Source: Lolium rigidum
Lineage: Eukaryota > Streptophyta > Magnoliopsida > Poales > Poaceae
Direction: 5' to 3'
Length of the DNA: 64,000 nucleotides
Assembly: GCF_022539505.1 (NCBI RefSeq)
Contig: NC_061513.1
Location: 352,947,696-353,011,695 of the forward strand
Shown here piece after piece: positions 9,990 to 23,529 of this stretch; position 1 is the first letter of the stretch, and each line of letters opens with the position of its first letter. Position numbers and translations under genes: made by a program. A model generated the notes under the pieces. The model was not told the origin of the DNA and searched no databases. It was given only the letters and a program-made list of their open reading frames with translations.

Positions 9990-12150
9990 AATTATTTTTG
10001 TTGGCTTCAGAAAATTTACTTTTAGCGGTCATCAGATAATATATAGAGAAATTAACTTGTAATTCATTGCTCATAGTTATTTTTCACTAAATAAATGTGC
10101 TCAAAATTAGCACGTCGCGCATGAGGGAGAGAGCATATGGATTACCATTAATTAACACCAAATATACCGTCATGCAAATTAATTTACTACACATAAATGG
10201 GCAGGGTAGAAAATTAAAGAAGAATAAAAAAAGGTTAGGTGGTAAGATTTATGGGTGTAGAGGATACGGAGTATATTACTCAAAATCAAGTCACATATGT
10301 TTAATTAATCCACGAGCACATTTGAACTTTAATGTTGTGCACATATGAATGGTTAACGAAATTATACTCTATATTATTGAAAGTAGACTATTATAAATAA
10401 ACTCATGATATGAGCAATAGAAATTATTATCCTACCACGAATAGGTTTGGTCATTAAGCTTGAAGTTCACCGAGCTTAACGAGCGTTCGTTTATTCAGCT
10501 CATTTAGCTTTGCTCGTTTGAGTAACGAATTGAGTTGAGCAACATATTTTTGCTTGTTAAGGCTAACGAGTAAAGCGAGCGATCGAGCAGGCGGTCACCA
10601 GCTGCTCACTAAGCTCGCTAATTTTAGGTTCTTCTTATTGAGTCGGCAAAAATAACCCACTGTGGCCTAAGCCTAGCTGAGACTCTTATAGGAGAGGATT
10701 GAGCGACTGATATCACTGAATTCCGCCATGACTCTTGATCTCATCAACCCCGTGTCCTAATGTATAACGGTCTGAGCAAATCTTCATTTCAGGGCCCTTA
10801 ACGATCACAAGTCTTAATGGGCCGAGCATTGACGAACTGAGAAGCTCGTTATTCCAATCCTACTCACGCCATGAGCCTAGAACTTACCATACTATTTTCT
10901 AAGTTGTGGTAGCACGTAAGGCGATGATAGAGTTGGGTTGGGCCGCTAGCGGGGCCGACTAACTGACATAAGCTTGTAGGTTAGACTAGTACCATGGTAT
11001 CAGGTGGTAACTGGGTCGGGCCGGTGTGGCGCGCAGTCGGTAGGATTGGGGAGCCAATATGACCTCCGGTGGGGTTGAAGTGGGCTCAAAGGGGACGGGG
11101 CGGTGAGCTAAAAAGGGAAAGATAGTGAACAAAGCGAATGATGCTCGTATTTTGTGTTTTTTGTTTGGACTAGAACCACCATACTATATTTTCATGTATC
11201 TGGGCAAACTATTGAGGAGGCAATGCAATTCAATGTACTATCTAGGATACAATGCAAAAAAGACGCAATGACAAGCATGAAATGTAAAAGTATAGTAGGA
11301 ATGGCAAATATTTGCCCCGGACCATAACATAATAACTGGCTAGGCTAGTAAGGGCAATGGTGGTAAGTCTTTTATATGGACTAATATATACCGATGTGCT
11401 CAATGTTGATCTCATAGGATGCAGTATTCCCTAGTAGTTAACTTGCACATTTAGAAAATTTGCGGGAAAGTATGTGCACATTGCGACAACGATCATTAAT
11501 GTTTTCAACCAATTCATCTTTTTTTTAGTATTTCGTCTCATTTTCAATGGTAATGAAGGTGATCAATTGTAACACGTGGGCCACACTTTATATGTTAACT
11601 TGAGATGACTAACTTAATTGAAAATTCAAAATGGAAAACTTGTTACTGCATACCAGAGAGCATGCTTATTTTTGTACCATTAGAGTAACTGACTTTATTA
11701 GTGCTAATTATATTTTCGTCAGTTGCCGCTATGGCAAATAGGGACGAACCAGGCATGGTAAATGAAGCAAAAGTGAAAGTGTGAGAATATAGTATATATT
11801 AAGAGATATATATCAGCCAAGGAGACCCGGCGTCACTCTATCTTGCCAATGTCATTCTATCTGCAAGATCTCAATTAATGGGGCGTAGATATATGCTTCC
11901 TGGAACCCCACCTCACCTGCCACCAGACCAAGTACGCAACCATGTAGATACTAATGAACCATCAAGAGTGTGTGTGTGAGAACCATTGATCACATCTGGT
12001 GCGTATATATGTTATTAATGAGAGCGCATCTAAATTTGAAATGGTAATGAACGTGTATGAAACAAATGTGAGAAATACGTGCCCAAAAGGAAAAAACACA
12101 GGAAAGCTCAACCACCAATTAATAAAGCATATCTTAGCTATTAACCGTTT
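9990..12150. other. Long AT-rich stretch without a recognised gene
   Basis: No ORF here has family features. A patch at 10455-10625 is full of cgagc, aacgagc and gctcg words in both senses, resembling the end of a degraded transposon. The segment 10640-11110 is richer in GC with gggccg words. The rest is unremarkable AT-rich DNA. Confidence 0.4.
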
Positions 12151-12156
12151 ATACGC

Positions 12157-12315
12157 GTGGATACATGATGCCATTCCATCCCCACTTTGGCTCATGCAGA
12201 CGGTCCAATAAGGAAATAACACGTACATGGATACTAATGATACATGATGCAATTCTATCTCCACTTTGGCTCCTTGCATACGCTCCAAACAAGAAAATAA
12301 TAGATGGATACTGAT
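12157..12315. repeat. Imperfect tandem duplication of about 79 bp
   Basis: The phrases gatacatgatgc, attc and atc, then ccactttggctc, a g/tca-acg-tcca core and ggatac, occur twice in direct order, starting near 12160 and 12239. No coding meaning is evident. Confidence 0.65.
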
Positions 12316-12319
12316 GATG

Positions 12320-13660
12320 CATTAGCGTATAGTACGATGGAGAGCATTCTATCTGTAGTTATAAATGTGCATATCTGAGATAGTATAGTATCCTTATACG
12401 CCGTAGATACACAACTCGACACCGCTCTGATGGACTGCATGAACCGAATTATTAATTCCTTGCAAGTTTTAGATCCAGCCCACGCGACATAACTTGTACC
12501 AAAACTAAAGATGACTGACTTGGTGCATAGAGTAGAGAAAGGGCATTTTGTTTTCCTCGGGAACCAATTTATTTGTACAAACAACTCGGCATATTTTTCA
12601 CCGAAAGACACAACTACAACACGCAAGGAACGGAAACAACGAATTCATATTCACTTGTTAACTATAGCCACAGGGCGGCACAACACATGTCGGCACTTTT
12701 TTTATTTGGTACTCGATTTCTCAGTTTAATCATATTCAATCCATCTAATTTTAGTTGCACATATATACACTACGTACTCAACTGTATTGTACACTATGTG
12801 CATGCTTGGTAGCCCGCACGATCTCCAACCAGACCATGGGGAGACAAATTAGGCCCGATTGGTTGCTAGGCTTCATTACTGTTATGACCCACGCAGGTTT
12901 TAAAGCACCTACGGGTCAGGCCCTAGGGAACAACCGAATCGGTACCTTCCATAAAGCGAAAGATCTATTCTCTCCTTGCTACTCGCCCTTTCCGTTGTTA
13001 TAGTCGTCAATCATGGTGATGTTGGATGTTGAGATCCACTCCAAAATAACCTCCATGTGAGTGATTCTGATCATGCTCCTATTCCTCCAGTCTAATGTTG
13101 GAGTTTGAACGCTAGATTTGGGACGACCGCCGCTAGCTTTTCTTCCGCTTCTAATAAATCCATGTTTCTTTTCTCTTTCCACCCTTGCGCTATCCTGCAA
13201 ATATGGCGTTCTGGTTTCTTGACTATCTCATGGAGTCATGGGCGGATCGGTTCTTGTTTTGCGATTTTTTCATCATCGACCCTTGCGCTGGGATGAGCCT
13301 GATACACACTAGGGGCCACATGGCCTCGTTGCTCCTTCCCTTTCCCTCTATTTCGGAGTCCTCTTCGCGGTCCTGGGAAGGGTAAGTTTGGCCTGTTGGA
13401 ATTTGACCTGTTAGTTATAAGAAGCGAGAGAGAAAGGCGAGCCCGACTCCCACGTAAGTACCACTGATTGGGAGGCACCAAAGACCAACGACTTGGTCTC
13501 GGTCCCGCCTCGTTAGCATAAGGGAATGGCTCTGACGTGTGATGATTAACGAAACACAAAAAACCACTCCAGAACAAAACTACAAATCCTATTGAGGTGC
13601 GAAGAGAGCGAAAGACTAACAATCACCGCCAGCCACCATAGTGATGGCAATGTCCCTGCG
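12320..13660. other. Stretch without a recognised gene
   Basis: Mixed composition. A more GC-rich island at 13080-13520 holds overlapping frames on both strands (for example 128 codons on the minus strand at 13236-13622), but none shows a domain or a known motif. I regard them as chance frames. Confidence 0.4.
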
Positions 13661-13819
13661 GCATCAAAGCCATGGGCTTCAACATGTTTGCATCTGGCAG
13701 GCACGGGAACTCTTCTTCATCTATCAGTAAGATAATATCCTAATATATCTATTAAGGGTCTCTAATGGATGATCAGTTTATGTTTAGGTTAGTCCTAACG
13801 GTGCAATTAAAGTTAACAA

Positions 13820-13831
13820 TGGTATCATAGC
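13820..13831 (+). other. Possible primer binding site of a decayed LTR element
   Basis: TGGTATCATAGC differs by one base from the initiator-Met primer site TGGTATCAGAGC, and it follows one base after a CA end (gttaaca, ends 13818), as a 5' LTR would. No matching 3' LTR or pol was recognised in the AT-rich DNA to 16.3 kb, so this is only a hint. Confidence 0.25.
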
Positions 13832-16313
13832 AAGATATTATCATCTTAGGGTCCTAATTACGATTAGGGGATCATGTTTAGCCTCAGATTAATTAAATGG
13901 TCACATTTTATTATAGTTGTCTACGAGTCGAGTACTAATGAACATGTTCACAATGTTAATTACTTCGACCATTTCTTAGTACCATTTCCATTTAAATTAA
14001 GAATGGATGAGAAGGGGAATCTACAAGTAAAAAATGAAAAGAATAGGAAATCTCCCGATTGTTTCCCCAATTTCTCCGAACCCTAGCCCGAGATTGAATT
14101 ACACAAAAGGAAATTCTATGGACTCACTTGATGACGCGGCATCAATGTTGTTCCTCCTAGACCTCGTTCGATAGTGGGTGTGTGAGGGCATCAATGTCGA
14201 GACATCGTCTCCTCCCAAAAGAGAGGATGATCGGAATGAAGCTCTGGTCATGACACGAATGAAGGCAAGCTAGGCCTCCGAGCCATGGCCTCTTTCACCC
14301 TTGATGTCCGCCTGCACTTTTCTGCGAGAACCGCTGCCTGCTTACAACCATATGCACAACATGACAACTGCCATTCGGCGGATTTCACTTCCTCAAGCCA
14401 ATGACCACGTACTCTACCGGCGATCGGGGGGGGGGGGCAGCAACCCATGGACGTCGGGTTCCCTAGCCATCGTGGATGGACGTGCCATCTCGCTATCGTG
14501 TAGGCCGGTGCTCAGGTTGGCCAGTGCTATAACTCGCCCTTTGTGTGCGAAAATAGGGAGGAAGGAGAGAAAATATTCTAGTGGTTCACCGAGCACGATT
14601 TTTGATCTGACCGCAATGGTCTGCGGTTGTTGGATTCCATCCAAAGACCCAGAGTCCCGCGGGTAAGATGATGGGCTTCTGGAGGTTATTGGACCAAATG
14701 AAAGGAAGGGCTCCGATCTAGTTTATCTTGTCCCATCAACAAACATTTTTTATTTAATTAAGCTGCCATGACAGAATGTTAACAGGCTTCCACGGACTTA
14801 ATTAGCCAAATGGATTTTAAGAGTTTATGTCTAATTTTCACTGTATCATCTGATGTTTACACTATTATGGTAATGTTAATACATTGTTTAAATTAGAAAT
14901 GGGCCGAAGATGAAGATAAAGATAATTTTCAATTTTTTTCCTAAATTAAAAAAGATGTAAAATGTTTCTCTTTGGGAAATATTGTTGTGATATTAATATC
15001 TTTGTCACATGTGGCATTTTATAATGTTGATCTCCCTTTAATATCATTCAAGGTTGAAGTATGATGATATGAAATGGTATTATTAGCAGAATAATGGATA
15101 TCTCTCGAATTCTCCAAACATTCTTTTGTTCAAGGATTTTATTTGATCATGAAGGTTATGATGATGTCGTTAATATGGCATTTTTAATGATATGTACAGT
15201 ATTAATGAATTTTTGTTGATATCATGATTATGGCATTTTTTAGTGATGTGATAATCACTAGGCTGAGGCTAATGTAAAAATAATATTGATGGCCATGTGG
15301 TTTGGCTTTCCGTGTTATGCGGCCTAACTGTGTTGACCCATTATGCTAAGGTAATGGGTTTGTGTATTTTATGGATTTTGGCATGCACTTACTCAAGGGA
15401 TGAAGGCTCATAATGATGATTATTCTCTAAACATGAATGATTTTTTTAGAGAATTTTAGATATTTATATCATTGTAATGCATGGTTATTTATTTGACCAT
15501 CATTTTTTAACAATTATTTGTTGAAACTTGATGTAATTATGTCCATATTTTGTTGGAGAACTTGAACAATAATATTAATGTCATTTGGCTATGAATTTTA
15601 CTGTAATGCTTACATTCTGAGATGCCATTTTTTATCTATGTTGATATGAATGTCTAAATTTATGTTATTTTTTAACATTCTATTGAAAGTTTTGAAGACA
15701 GCTTTGCACATTAGATTAATGTTATTGAGATTGTGGTGTCATAGTTTGATCAGAATGATTGGTGATGTGTGTTATGATCGAATCAATGTGTCTAATAACA
15801 TAGCAGATAAGTTATGTGAATCTTTTATGCTAATGTTGGTATCAATATATTTAAAAAAATACTATTCATTATGTTATCTAGTAAAAATAGAACCAACGAG
15901 AAGTTTGATTAGATATTGTATTTATGAGCATATGATTCATTTAATATGAGAGTGTTTTGACCAACGTTGATTATTCATGTCCCAATAATGTTCTTTTTCA
16001 GTTTTCAACCCAGTAGTGAGAAAGATTAGAACAACAAATGTACTTGTTTTGATTTAGACCATTGCAAGTATTAATGCTTCATATTTTATAATAATTCGCA
16101 TAAGGATGTATTCCCTTTCAGCAATGGAAAAGGTTTCTTTTATATGAGGATAATAAAGAATAAAGCATTGGAAGACATTTTTGATTCTTTGCTGAACCTT
16201 TTTTTTTCCTTTTGTAATGAAATCAATGATATTAATCTCACCATGTGAGAATTCATATGTCCTTGATAAATAAATACTATGTATTGTTGATTTGTGTTAT
16301 GGAGCAATTAAGA
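13832..16313. other. AT-rich stretch without a recognised gene
   Basis: A G run lies at 14427-14436 inside a GC-richer patch (14100-14670). From 14750 to 16300 the DNA is very AT-rich with many atg/tgatat words and no ORF above 100 codons. It could be the interior of an old retroelement if the primer-site-like motif at 13820 is real. Confidence 0.35.
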
Positions 16314-17931
16314 TGTGATGGCGCTCCGGTGCTGGCGCCTAATGGCGCGTGAGACACACGTCCGTTGGGAACCCCAAGAGGAAGGTGTGATGCGTACAGC
16401 AGCAAGTTTCCCTCAGTAAGAAACCAAGGTTATCGAACCAGTAGGAGTCAAGGAACACGTGAAGGTTATTGGTGGCGGAGTGTAGTGCGGCGCAACACCA
16501 GGGATTCCGGCGCCAACGTGGAACCTGCACAACACAATCAAAGTACTTTGCCCCAACGTAACTGTGAGGTTGTCAATCTCACCGGCTTGCTGTAAACAAA
16601 GGATTAGATGTATAGTGTGGATGATGATGGTTGTTTGCGAAGAAGAGTAAAGAACAATTGCAGTAGATTGTATTTCAGATGTAAAGAATTGGACCGGGGT
16701 CCACAGTTCACTAGTGGTGTCTCTCCCATAAGATAAACAGATGTTGGGTGAACAAATTACAGTTGGGCAATTGACAAATAAAGAAGGCATAACAATGCAC
16801 ATACATATATCATGATGAGTACTATGAGATTTAATCAGGGCATTACGACAAAGTACATAGACCGCTATCGAGCATGCATCTATGCCTAAAAAGTCCACTT
16901 TCAGGTTATCATCCGAACCCCTTCCAGTATTAAGTTGCAACAACAGACAATTGCATTAAGTATGGTGCGTAATGTAATCAACACAAATATCCTTAGACAA
17001 AGCATCGATGTTTTATCCCTAGTGGCAATAGCACATCCACAACCTTAGAACTTTACGTCACTCGTCCCAGATTCAATGGAGGCATGAACCCACTATCGAG
17101 CATAAATACTCCCTCTTGGAGTTACAAGTATCAACTTGGCCGAGCCTCTACTAGCAACGGAGAGAATGCAAGAACATAAACAACATATATGATAGATTGA
17201 TAATCAACTTGACATAGTATTCAATATTCATCGGATCCCAACAAACACAACATGTAGCATTACGAGATAGATGATCTTGATCATGATAGGCAGCTCACAA
17301 GATCTAACATGATAGCACAATGAGGAGAAGACAACCATCTAGCTACTGCTATGGACCCATAGTCCAGGGGTGGACTACTCACACATCGATCCGGAGGCGA
17401 TCATGGCGATGAAGAGACCTCCGGGAGATGATTCCCCTCTCCGGCGAGGGTGCCGAGGCGATCTCCTGAATCCCCCGAGATGGGATTGGCGGCGGCGTCT
17501 CTGGAAGGTTTTCCGTATCGTGGCTCTCGGTACTGGGGTATTCGCGACGAAGGCTTTAAGTAGGCGGAAGGGCGTAGTCGGAGGAGTCACGGGGCCCCAC
17601 ACGCTAGGGCCGCGCGGGCCCCCTCTAGGCCGCGCCGCCCTAGTGTGGCGGCGCCCCATGGCCCCACTTCGTATCTCCCTCGGTCTTTTGGAAGCTTCGT
17701 GGAAAAATAGGCCCCTGGGCGTTGATTTCGTCCAATTCCGAGAATATTTCCTTACTAGGATTTCTGAAACCAAAAACAGCAGAAAACAACAAGCGGCTCT
17801 TCGGCATCTCGTCAATAGGTTAGTGTCGGAAAACGCATAATAATGACATATAATGTGTATAAAACATGTGAGTATCATCATAAAAGTAGCATGGAACATA
17901 AGAAATTATAGATACGTTTGGGACGTATCGA
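16314..17931 (-). mobile_element. Solo-like LTR (copy A), Athila-type gypsy family
   Basis: About 1.6 kb. It opens tgtgatggcgctccggtg and closes near gatacgtttgggacgtatcga. Its body matches, in order and with moderate divergence, the LTR pieces at 17932-18690 and 23530-24631 (for example gggaaccccaagaggaagg, ggaccggggtccacag, ccttccagtattaagttgc). It includes a GC-rich part (17370-17840) that produces spurious ORFs on both strands. No interior follows in its own right, because the next copy starts immediately, so it is a solo LTR or the survivor of a recombination. Confidence 0.65.
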
Positions 17932-18690
17932 GCGCCGGTACAATCTTGTTGGCAATTGTTGTGGAAGCGGTTGGGAAACCCCAAGAGGAAGGTGCGATGA
18001 GCACAACAACAAGTTTTTCCTCAGTACGAAACCAAGGTTTAATCGACCAGTAGGAGAAAGACACGACTTCTGAAGGTGTTGCTGGCTGACTAGTGGCAGG
18101 GCGCACTACCGGCATCAGCAACAACGTGAAACCTACACACAACACAACCAAAGTACTTTGCCCCAACTTGCAGTGAGGTTGTCAATCTCACAGGTTTGCC
18201 GAACAAAAAAGATTAGACGTATCGAATGGAAGGAGATGTTTGCAGAAAGTAAACAGAACAGGATTGCAGTTGAATTTATCAGTAAAGGAAATAGGACCAG
18301 GGTCCACAGGTCACTAGAGGTGTCTCTCCATAAAGAAATAACATGTTGGGTGAACAAATTACAGCTGGCTAATTGACATAATATCGATCGATACATGAAA
18401 AGATGATTACTATGATATTTGTTATTGGGTATTACAACATAATACATAGACTGTAATCCAACTGCGTCTATGGCTAATAATCCACCTTCAGGTTAGCGTC
18501 CGCACCCCTTCCAGTATAAAGTTGCAAGCAACAGACTATCACATTAAGCAATGTGTGTAAAGTAAATAATAGAGTTATCCTTGGATAAACCATCGTTATT
18601 TTCTCCCTAGTAGCAAAATCACATCTACAACCTTAGAAGTTATAAAACATCGTTGTTTTCTCCCTATCAAGCAATAGCACAATCATGAAT
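17932..18690 (-). repeat. 3' LTR fragment of E5
   Basis: It matches the first 750 bases of the 23530 LTR closely (same ttggcaattgttgtgg, atcgatcgatacat and taataatccaccttcagg). It lacks the first roughly 25 bases and everything after the ttttctccctag region, where it passes directly into interior sequence. The LTR end and polypurine tract are therefore deleted. Confidence 0.7.
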
Positions 18691-18749
18691 CAATCAATAA
18701 TAATTTTGGGACTATGCACATTGCACTAAGAATGACAACTATGCTCTCT

Positions 18750-19745
18750 TAATCGGTGCATAAAGTAGAAGGTGGAGACTCAACATGAAAGTAAAAGAAA
18801 GGCCCTTCGTAGAGAGGGAAGCAGGGATTACCCATGTGCTAGAGCTTTTTATTTTAAAAGAAATAGGAGTGTTAAAAATATTTATTTTGAGAGGTGTTAC
18901 TTATGTCAACGGTAGTGATAAATAGTATGGGTTATGCATAATTACTTCCTATAAGTTTGCTTGCCTCATGCATAATATACCAATAGTGCTTACACCTTGT
19001 CCTAATTAGCTTGGACTTCCATGGATTTTCATCGCATACATATATATTTTAACCAAGTGTTACAAAGGGCTACCTCCTTGCCTCCTGTACAAAAGTCCTA
19101 GGAGATGAATCTCATTTGATTTCTCAATTTTGATGAATCTCAACTTTTTGGACATCCATACCGGGAAAGCAAACACAACGAGATATTTGGACTTTTGCCC
19201 AGTTGAAACTTCCACCATGTGAACATGGCTTTAGTTGGAGGCCCAATGTTCCTCTCTAACAATATGCATACTCCAATCTTTGCAACTCATGGTAAGTCTC
19301 CCTTACTTCAAACAAAATGAGCATGCATAGTAATTCACATGATATTCAACAAAAGAATATTGATGGTGTTCTCCATTATAGCATAGTTATCACACAACAA
19401 GCAACTTATAAGAATTAAAAATGCATAGGACATAATACTTGCCACAATAGTTTTTAGACTACTTTCCCATGAGCTATAATTTACACAAAACAGGTGATAA
19501 TTTTTGAAGGTTTAAAGGTAGCACACAAGCAATTTACTTTGGAGTGGCGGTAAAATACCACATATAGGTAGATATGATGGACACAATTGGAAACTTTGGT
19601 TTTTGGTGGTTGGATGCACGAGTAGAGCTCATACTCAGTACAGGTGAAGGATAGCAAAAAGACTGGAAGCGACCAAATAAGAGAGCAATAATGGCCATAA
19701 TCATGCATAGCGATATAAAACATTATCAATCAAAGCATAAAGTGA
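18750..19745 (-). repeat. Non-coding 3' module of E5, shared with E3
   Basis: About 1 kb without ORFs. Word-for-word blocks reappear in the same order at 36640-37640 inside E3: agaaaggcccttcg, gcaccttgtcctaattagctt, catccataccggga, ggcccaatgttc, tctctaacaatatgcat, gcacaacaagcaactta and caagcaatttactttgga. It lies before the LTR on the element's own strand. Confidence 0.8.
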
Positions 19746-21151
19746 TATTACAAGTCAAAAACTAAATGATCTTAGAGGCTTTAGTTGACTGGTTATAGTC
19801 ATAACATGGTATAAGCATGCGCCAAGTCAACGCAATAAAGCATCAAAGTAGAATACCACAATACTATGTTTTTTATGATAGAAACAACACATGATTCTTT
19901 TAATGACACATTATGAACTCTCAGCCATTTGAAACAAGTCATGCTAAAACAATAAATACTAAGCATATGACAAGAATAACATCGAACATGACATGCCAAA
20001 GTCTAGACAAGCTCCCTTTTGCATCATTATAGTCATGAAATATTTTACTCGTATTCAACACCAATAAACTTATTTGAAATAACTCTCAGAGATGAATACA
20101 ATATTTACCAGAGATATAATCATACACAAATAAAGAATACTAACGTGCTCTGAACAAAATTTAATTCTAAGAACAAGAGCTAAATGCAGTACCAGAAAAC
20201 TAGAACACTCGCAGAACAATAACAACAAAAACTAGAGCATTCTACGCAATTAAAAAGGAGCGGGTCTTTCTCCAAAATAAATGTGCCGGGATCAACATAT
20301 GCTACATCAAACAAAAAAAACAAAAAAAAAACGCTCCAAGAACAACCCATAGCGTATGAAGCAATAAAAATATAGCGTATAGAGAGATGACTTGTTGCTT
20401 TGTTGATTAAAGAGGGGATGCCTTGGGCATCCCCAAGATTTGAAGCTTGTACCTCTTGAATATATCTTTGGAGTGCAGGGGCATCCCCAGGCTTGAGCTT
20501 TTCTCCATTCTTCATCTCATCACATCATTCTTCTCTCCCTACACTTGAAAACTTCCTTCATACAAAAACTTCGCACAATTCTTCATTAGCAGCATTAGTA
20601 CAATCAAAATAAATAAATCCACTTGTGTTTAGTACTAACATATATCAAACATATATTAAAGCACGAGCTACTGTAGCAATATTTCAAAAAGCTCTATGAT
20701 CAAAAGAACTAAAAAAAAGAGATTTAAGAGGCAAATGCAAATAGTGCCGAAATCTGTCAAAACAGAACAACAGGTAAAGATCATTTTTTTTTTGAAAATG
20801 CTCTGTCGCTTATCTCGAAAAGTGGTCAACTACGAAAGTTATATAATAACCTGGGGCATAAGCATAAAAAATTACAGCTTAAAATTACGCTCTGACTATT
20901 TTTACGAATTTTTATGGTAATAGAACAAAATATGTTTCCAGGATAGCAACTTCCCCAAACATTACTTTCTTCCTATTAGAGGCTATTCTTGGCACAAAAA
21001 CGAAATACATATGATAAAGAGAGGTCACTACGAGTAGTAATAACTTCCAAGACTCGACAAAAAGAAAAATTATTGTAAATAAAACATGGGTTTTCTCCCA
21101 TAAGCGTTTTTATTTAACGTCTTTCAGCTAGGCGCAGTAAAAATGCGAGCA
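19746..21151 (-). other. Non-coding interior of E5
   Basis: AT-rich DNA between the protease stop and the 3' module, where pol would be expected. A small palindrome ggggatgccttgggcatcccc lies at 20413-20433, with gcatcccc repeated near 20481. No RT motif (for example a YxDD box) occurs in any frame. Confidence 0.5.
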
Positions 21152-21703
21152 TCAACTATTATCAAGTGAAGAAGCATCAAGATCATAATTTATTCTAATA
21201 ATAGAGTCATAAGATGACTTATTTATCTTTCTAGGAAAGTGTTCCATACCTTTCTTGAGTGGGAATTGATATTTAATAATCCCATCTCTCATATCAATAG
21301 CAACACCAACTGTTCTAAGGAACGGTCTTCCCAATATAATCGGACAAGAAGCATTGCATTCAATAACCAAAACAACAAAATCAACGGGGGCCAGGTTATT
21401 GTTAACCATAATAAGCACATTATCAACTTTTCCCAAAGGTTTCTTGGCAGCAATATCAACAAGATGAACATCCAAATAACATTTTTCCAATGGTGGGAAT
21501 TGAAGCATATCATAGATTTTTCTAGGCATAACAGAAATACTTGCACCAAGATCACATAAAGAATTGCAATTAAATCCATTTATTCCCATCTTAATGGTGG
21601 GCTCCCAGCCATCTTCTAAGTTTTTAGGAATAGAGGCTTCACGTTTTAATTTCTCCTCTCTTATTTGCATAAGAGCATTTGTCATGTGCTTTGTAAAAGC
21701 CAT
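21152..21703 (-). CDS. Athila-type retropepsin (gag-pol fragment of E5)
   Basis: A 183-codon frame encoding an aspartic protease. The active-site block LCDLGASISVMP uses DLGA where most retropepsins have D-S/T-G-A, as is usual for Athila-type elements. The downstream ILGRPFLRTVGVAIDM block is the second conserved protease motif. Upstream, REEKLKREASIPKNLEDGW is typical linker sequence. The frame stops at 21152 with no RT beyond, so it ends a truncated polyprotein. It is part of E5 and would have matured gag. Confidence 0.8.
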   Translation of the reverse strand: MAFTKHMTNALMQIREEKLKREASIPKNLEDGWEPTIKMGINGFNCNSLCDLGASISVMPRKIYDMLQFPPLEKCYLDVHLVDIAAKKPLGKVDNVLIMVNNNLAPVDFVVLVIECNASCPIILGRPFLRTVGVAIDMRDGIIKYQFPLKKGMEHFPRKINKSSYDSIIRINYDLDASSLDNS

Positions 21704-22003
21704 ATTTATAGCCCTAGCATTAGGACTTCTAGCAAGCTTTTGTAAGAACTTAATTACTTCAGAGATATTGAAATCATCGATATCAAACTCATTTTTATTA
21801 AAGGTAAAAGGAATCTTGTCTCCGATACTCCGAAAAAATCAGCACACTTATCAGGAGCATTTTCAGTGACTTTAGGCAATTTTGTAGAAGGAGCGGGGAC
21901 TTTTCCTACACCATTTACTTTACCATTAATAGTAGGAGAGTGGATAGCATTTGAAACTTCATTACTACTGGTGGTGGTTATGGTATAAACTTTAGTTACA
22001 TTA

Positions 22004-23267
22004 TTATTTTCTAGCAATTTCATCTTCTATTTCCCACCTAGCATGCAATTCCGCCAACATCCTAACATTTTCATCATTTCTAACTTGAATGACATTTGCA
22101 GTAGCAAAGGGATTTTCATCCATAGTTATTGGTTTAGCAGCCATTTTATTAATGAACGAAACTTGTGCTTCTGACAAAGAGGAAATACTAGTTTCAGCAT
22201 TAGAAATCTTGACTTGCAAACCAGAAATTTCCCTATTTAAATTCTCAAGTTGATGACTAATATTTTCCAACATACCAGATTGTTATTCCATGGTTTTAAT
22301 AAACACTTTATTTTCTCATATTGCATTTGCATAAAGTTCTTAGTGGCTTTTCAACTTATAAAATATTTTCCTCGCTAGGCATTGATCTACCATAATAACC
22401 ATCGCCACTATTAGGAGGATATGGCATATAATTGTTGCTACTCAAATTATTCATATAAGCATTGTTGTTTTTAATGAAGTTCACATCGGTATGTTCTTCT
22501 TGAGCAACCAAATAAGCTAACGGAATATTATTTGGATAACCATGTGCTTTACCATTAACAAGAATAGACATAACAGTATCAATTTTATCACTCAAGTAGG
22601 AGGTTGTTCGACAGAATTTACCTTCTTACCTTGTGGAGCTCTCTCGTGTGCCATTCAGAATAATTTATCATCAGATCATCAAGTAATTTTGTTGCAGCCA
22701 CCAAAGTAATGGACATAAAGGTACCTCCAGCATCTGAATCCAAGAGATTTCTTGATGAAAAATTTAGTCTTGCATAAAAAGTTTTGATGATCATTCAAGT
22801 AGTCAGTCCATGAGTGGGACAATTATTTACCAAAGATTTCATTCTCTCCCAATCTTGAGCAACATGTTCATTATCAAATTGTCTAAATTTCATTATGTCG
22901 CTTCTCAAAGATATAATCTTAGCACGAGGATAATATTTTCTAATAAAAACATCTTTGCATTTAACCCAAGAATCAATACTATTTCTAGGCAAAGACATCA
23001 ACCAATCTTTAGCTCTACCTCTCAAAGAGAAAGGAAACAATTTAAGTTTTATAATGTCACCATCTATATCCTTATATCTTTGCATCTCACAAAGTTCAAA
23101 AAATTATTAAGGTGAGAAGCGGCATCTTCAGTACTAACACTAGAAAATTGCTCTTTCATGACAAGATTTAATAAAGCAGGTTTAATATCATAGAAGGCTG
23201 CTTCGGGAGCGAGGTGGAGCAATAGGTGTAAAAATAAAATCATTATTGTTGGTGCTAGTAAAGTCAC
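22004..23267 (-). pseudogene. Broken gag of E5
   Basis: Consecutive minus-strand frames together make an Athila-type gag. 23267-23064 gives FSSVSTEDAASHLNNFL; 23085-22795 gives the Retrotrans_gag core LFPFSLRGRAKDWLMSLP and DVFIRKYYPRAKI; 22595-22356 is an Asn/Tyr-rich linker; 22273-22004 is a coiled coil (HQLENLNREISGLQVKI). At least three frame changes and internal stops separate them. The protease frame follows downstream. Gag would form the particle shell, but this copy cannot be translated as one chain, unless some breaks are assembly errors. Confidence 0.75.
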
Positions 23268-23506
23268 GCAACTTAGTATTTTCAGCGGAACCTATTTTAG
23301 CAAAATTAAACTAAGCAACGAAATAACAGCTATAATAGAAACTAATTTTTTTGTGTTTATGATATAAAGACAACTATAAAAGTAAACTAATATTTTTTGT
23401 TTTTGATATAATGAAAGCAAACAAAACAAAGTAAAGTAAACTAAGCAAATTATAACAAAGTAATGAGATTGGAGATGAGAGACTCCCCTTGTAGAAATCC
23501 TCTTTC

Positions 23507-23524
23507 TCCCCGGCAACGGCGCCA
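23507..23524 (-). other. Primer binding site, tRNA-Asp
   Basis: On the minus strand tggcgccgttgccgggga is complementary to the 3' end of plant tRNA-Asp (18 of 18). It lies 5 bases inside the LTR boundary at 23530, which fixes the element's strand. Confidence 0.85.
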
Positions 23525-23529
23525 GAAAA

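Noticed and set aside
13820..16313. A complete copia element starting at the primer-like site
   Set aside because: Only the one-mismatch primer-like motif supports it. No LTR pair, integrase or RT block could be found.
16413..17899. ORFs of 174-176 codons in LTR copy A
   Set aside because: They run through non-coding LTR sequence, are not conserved as frames in the matching LTR at 23530, and have no family features.
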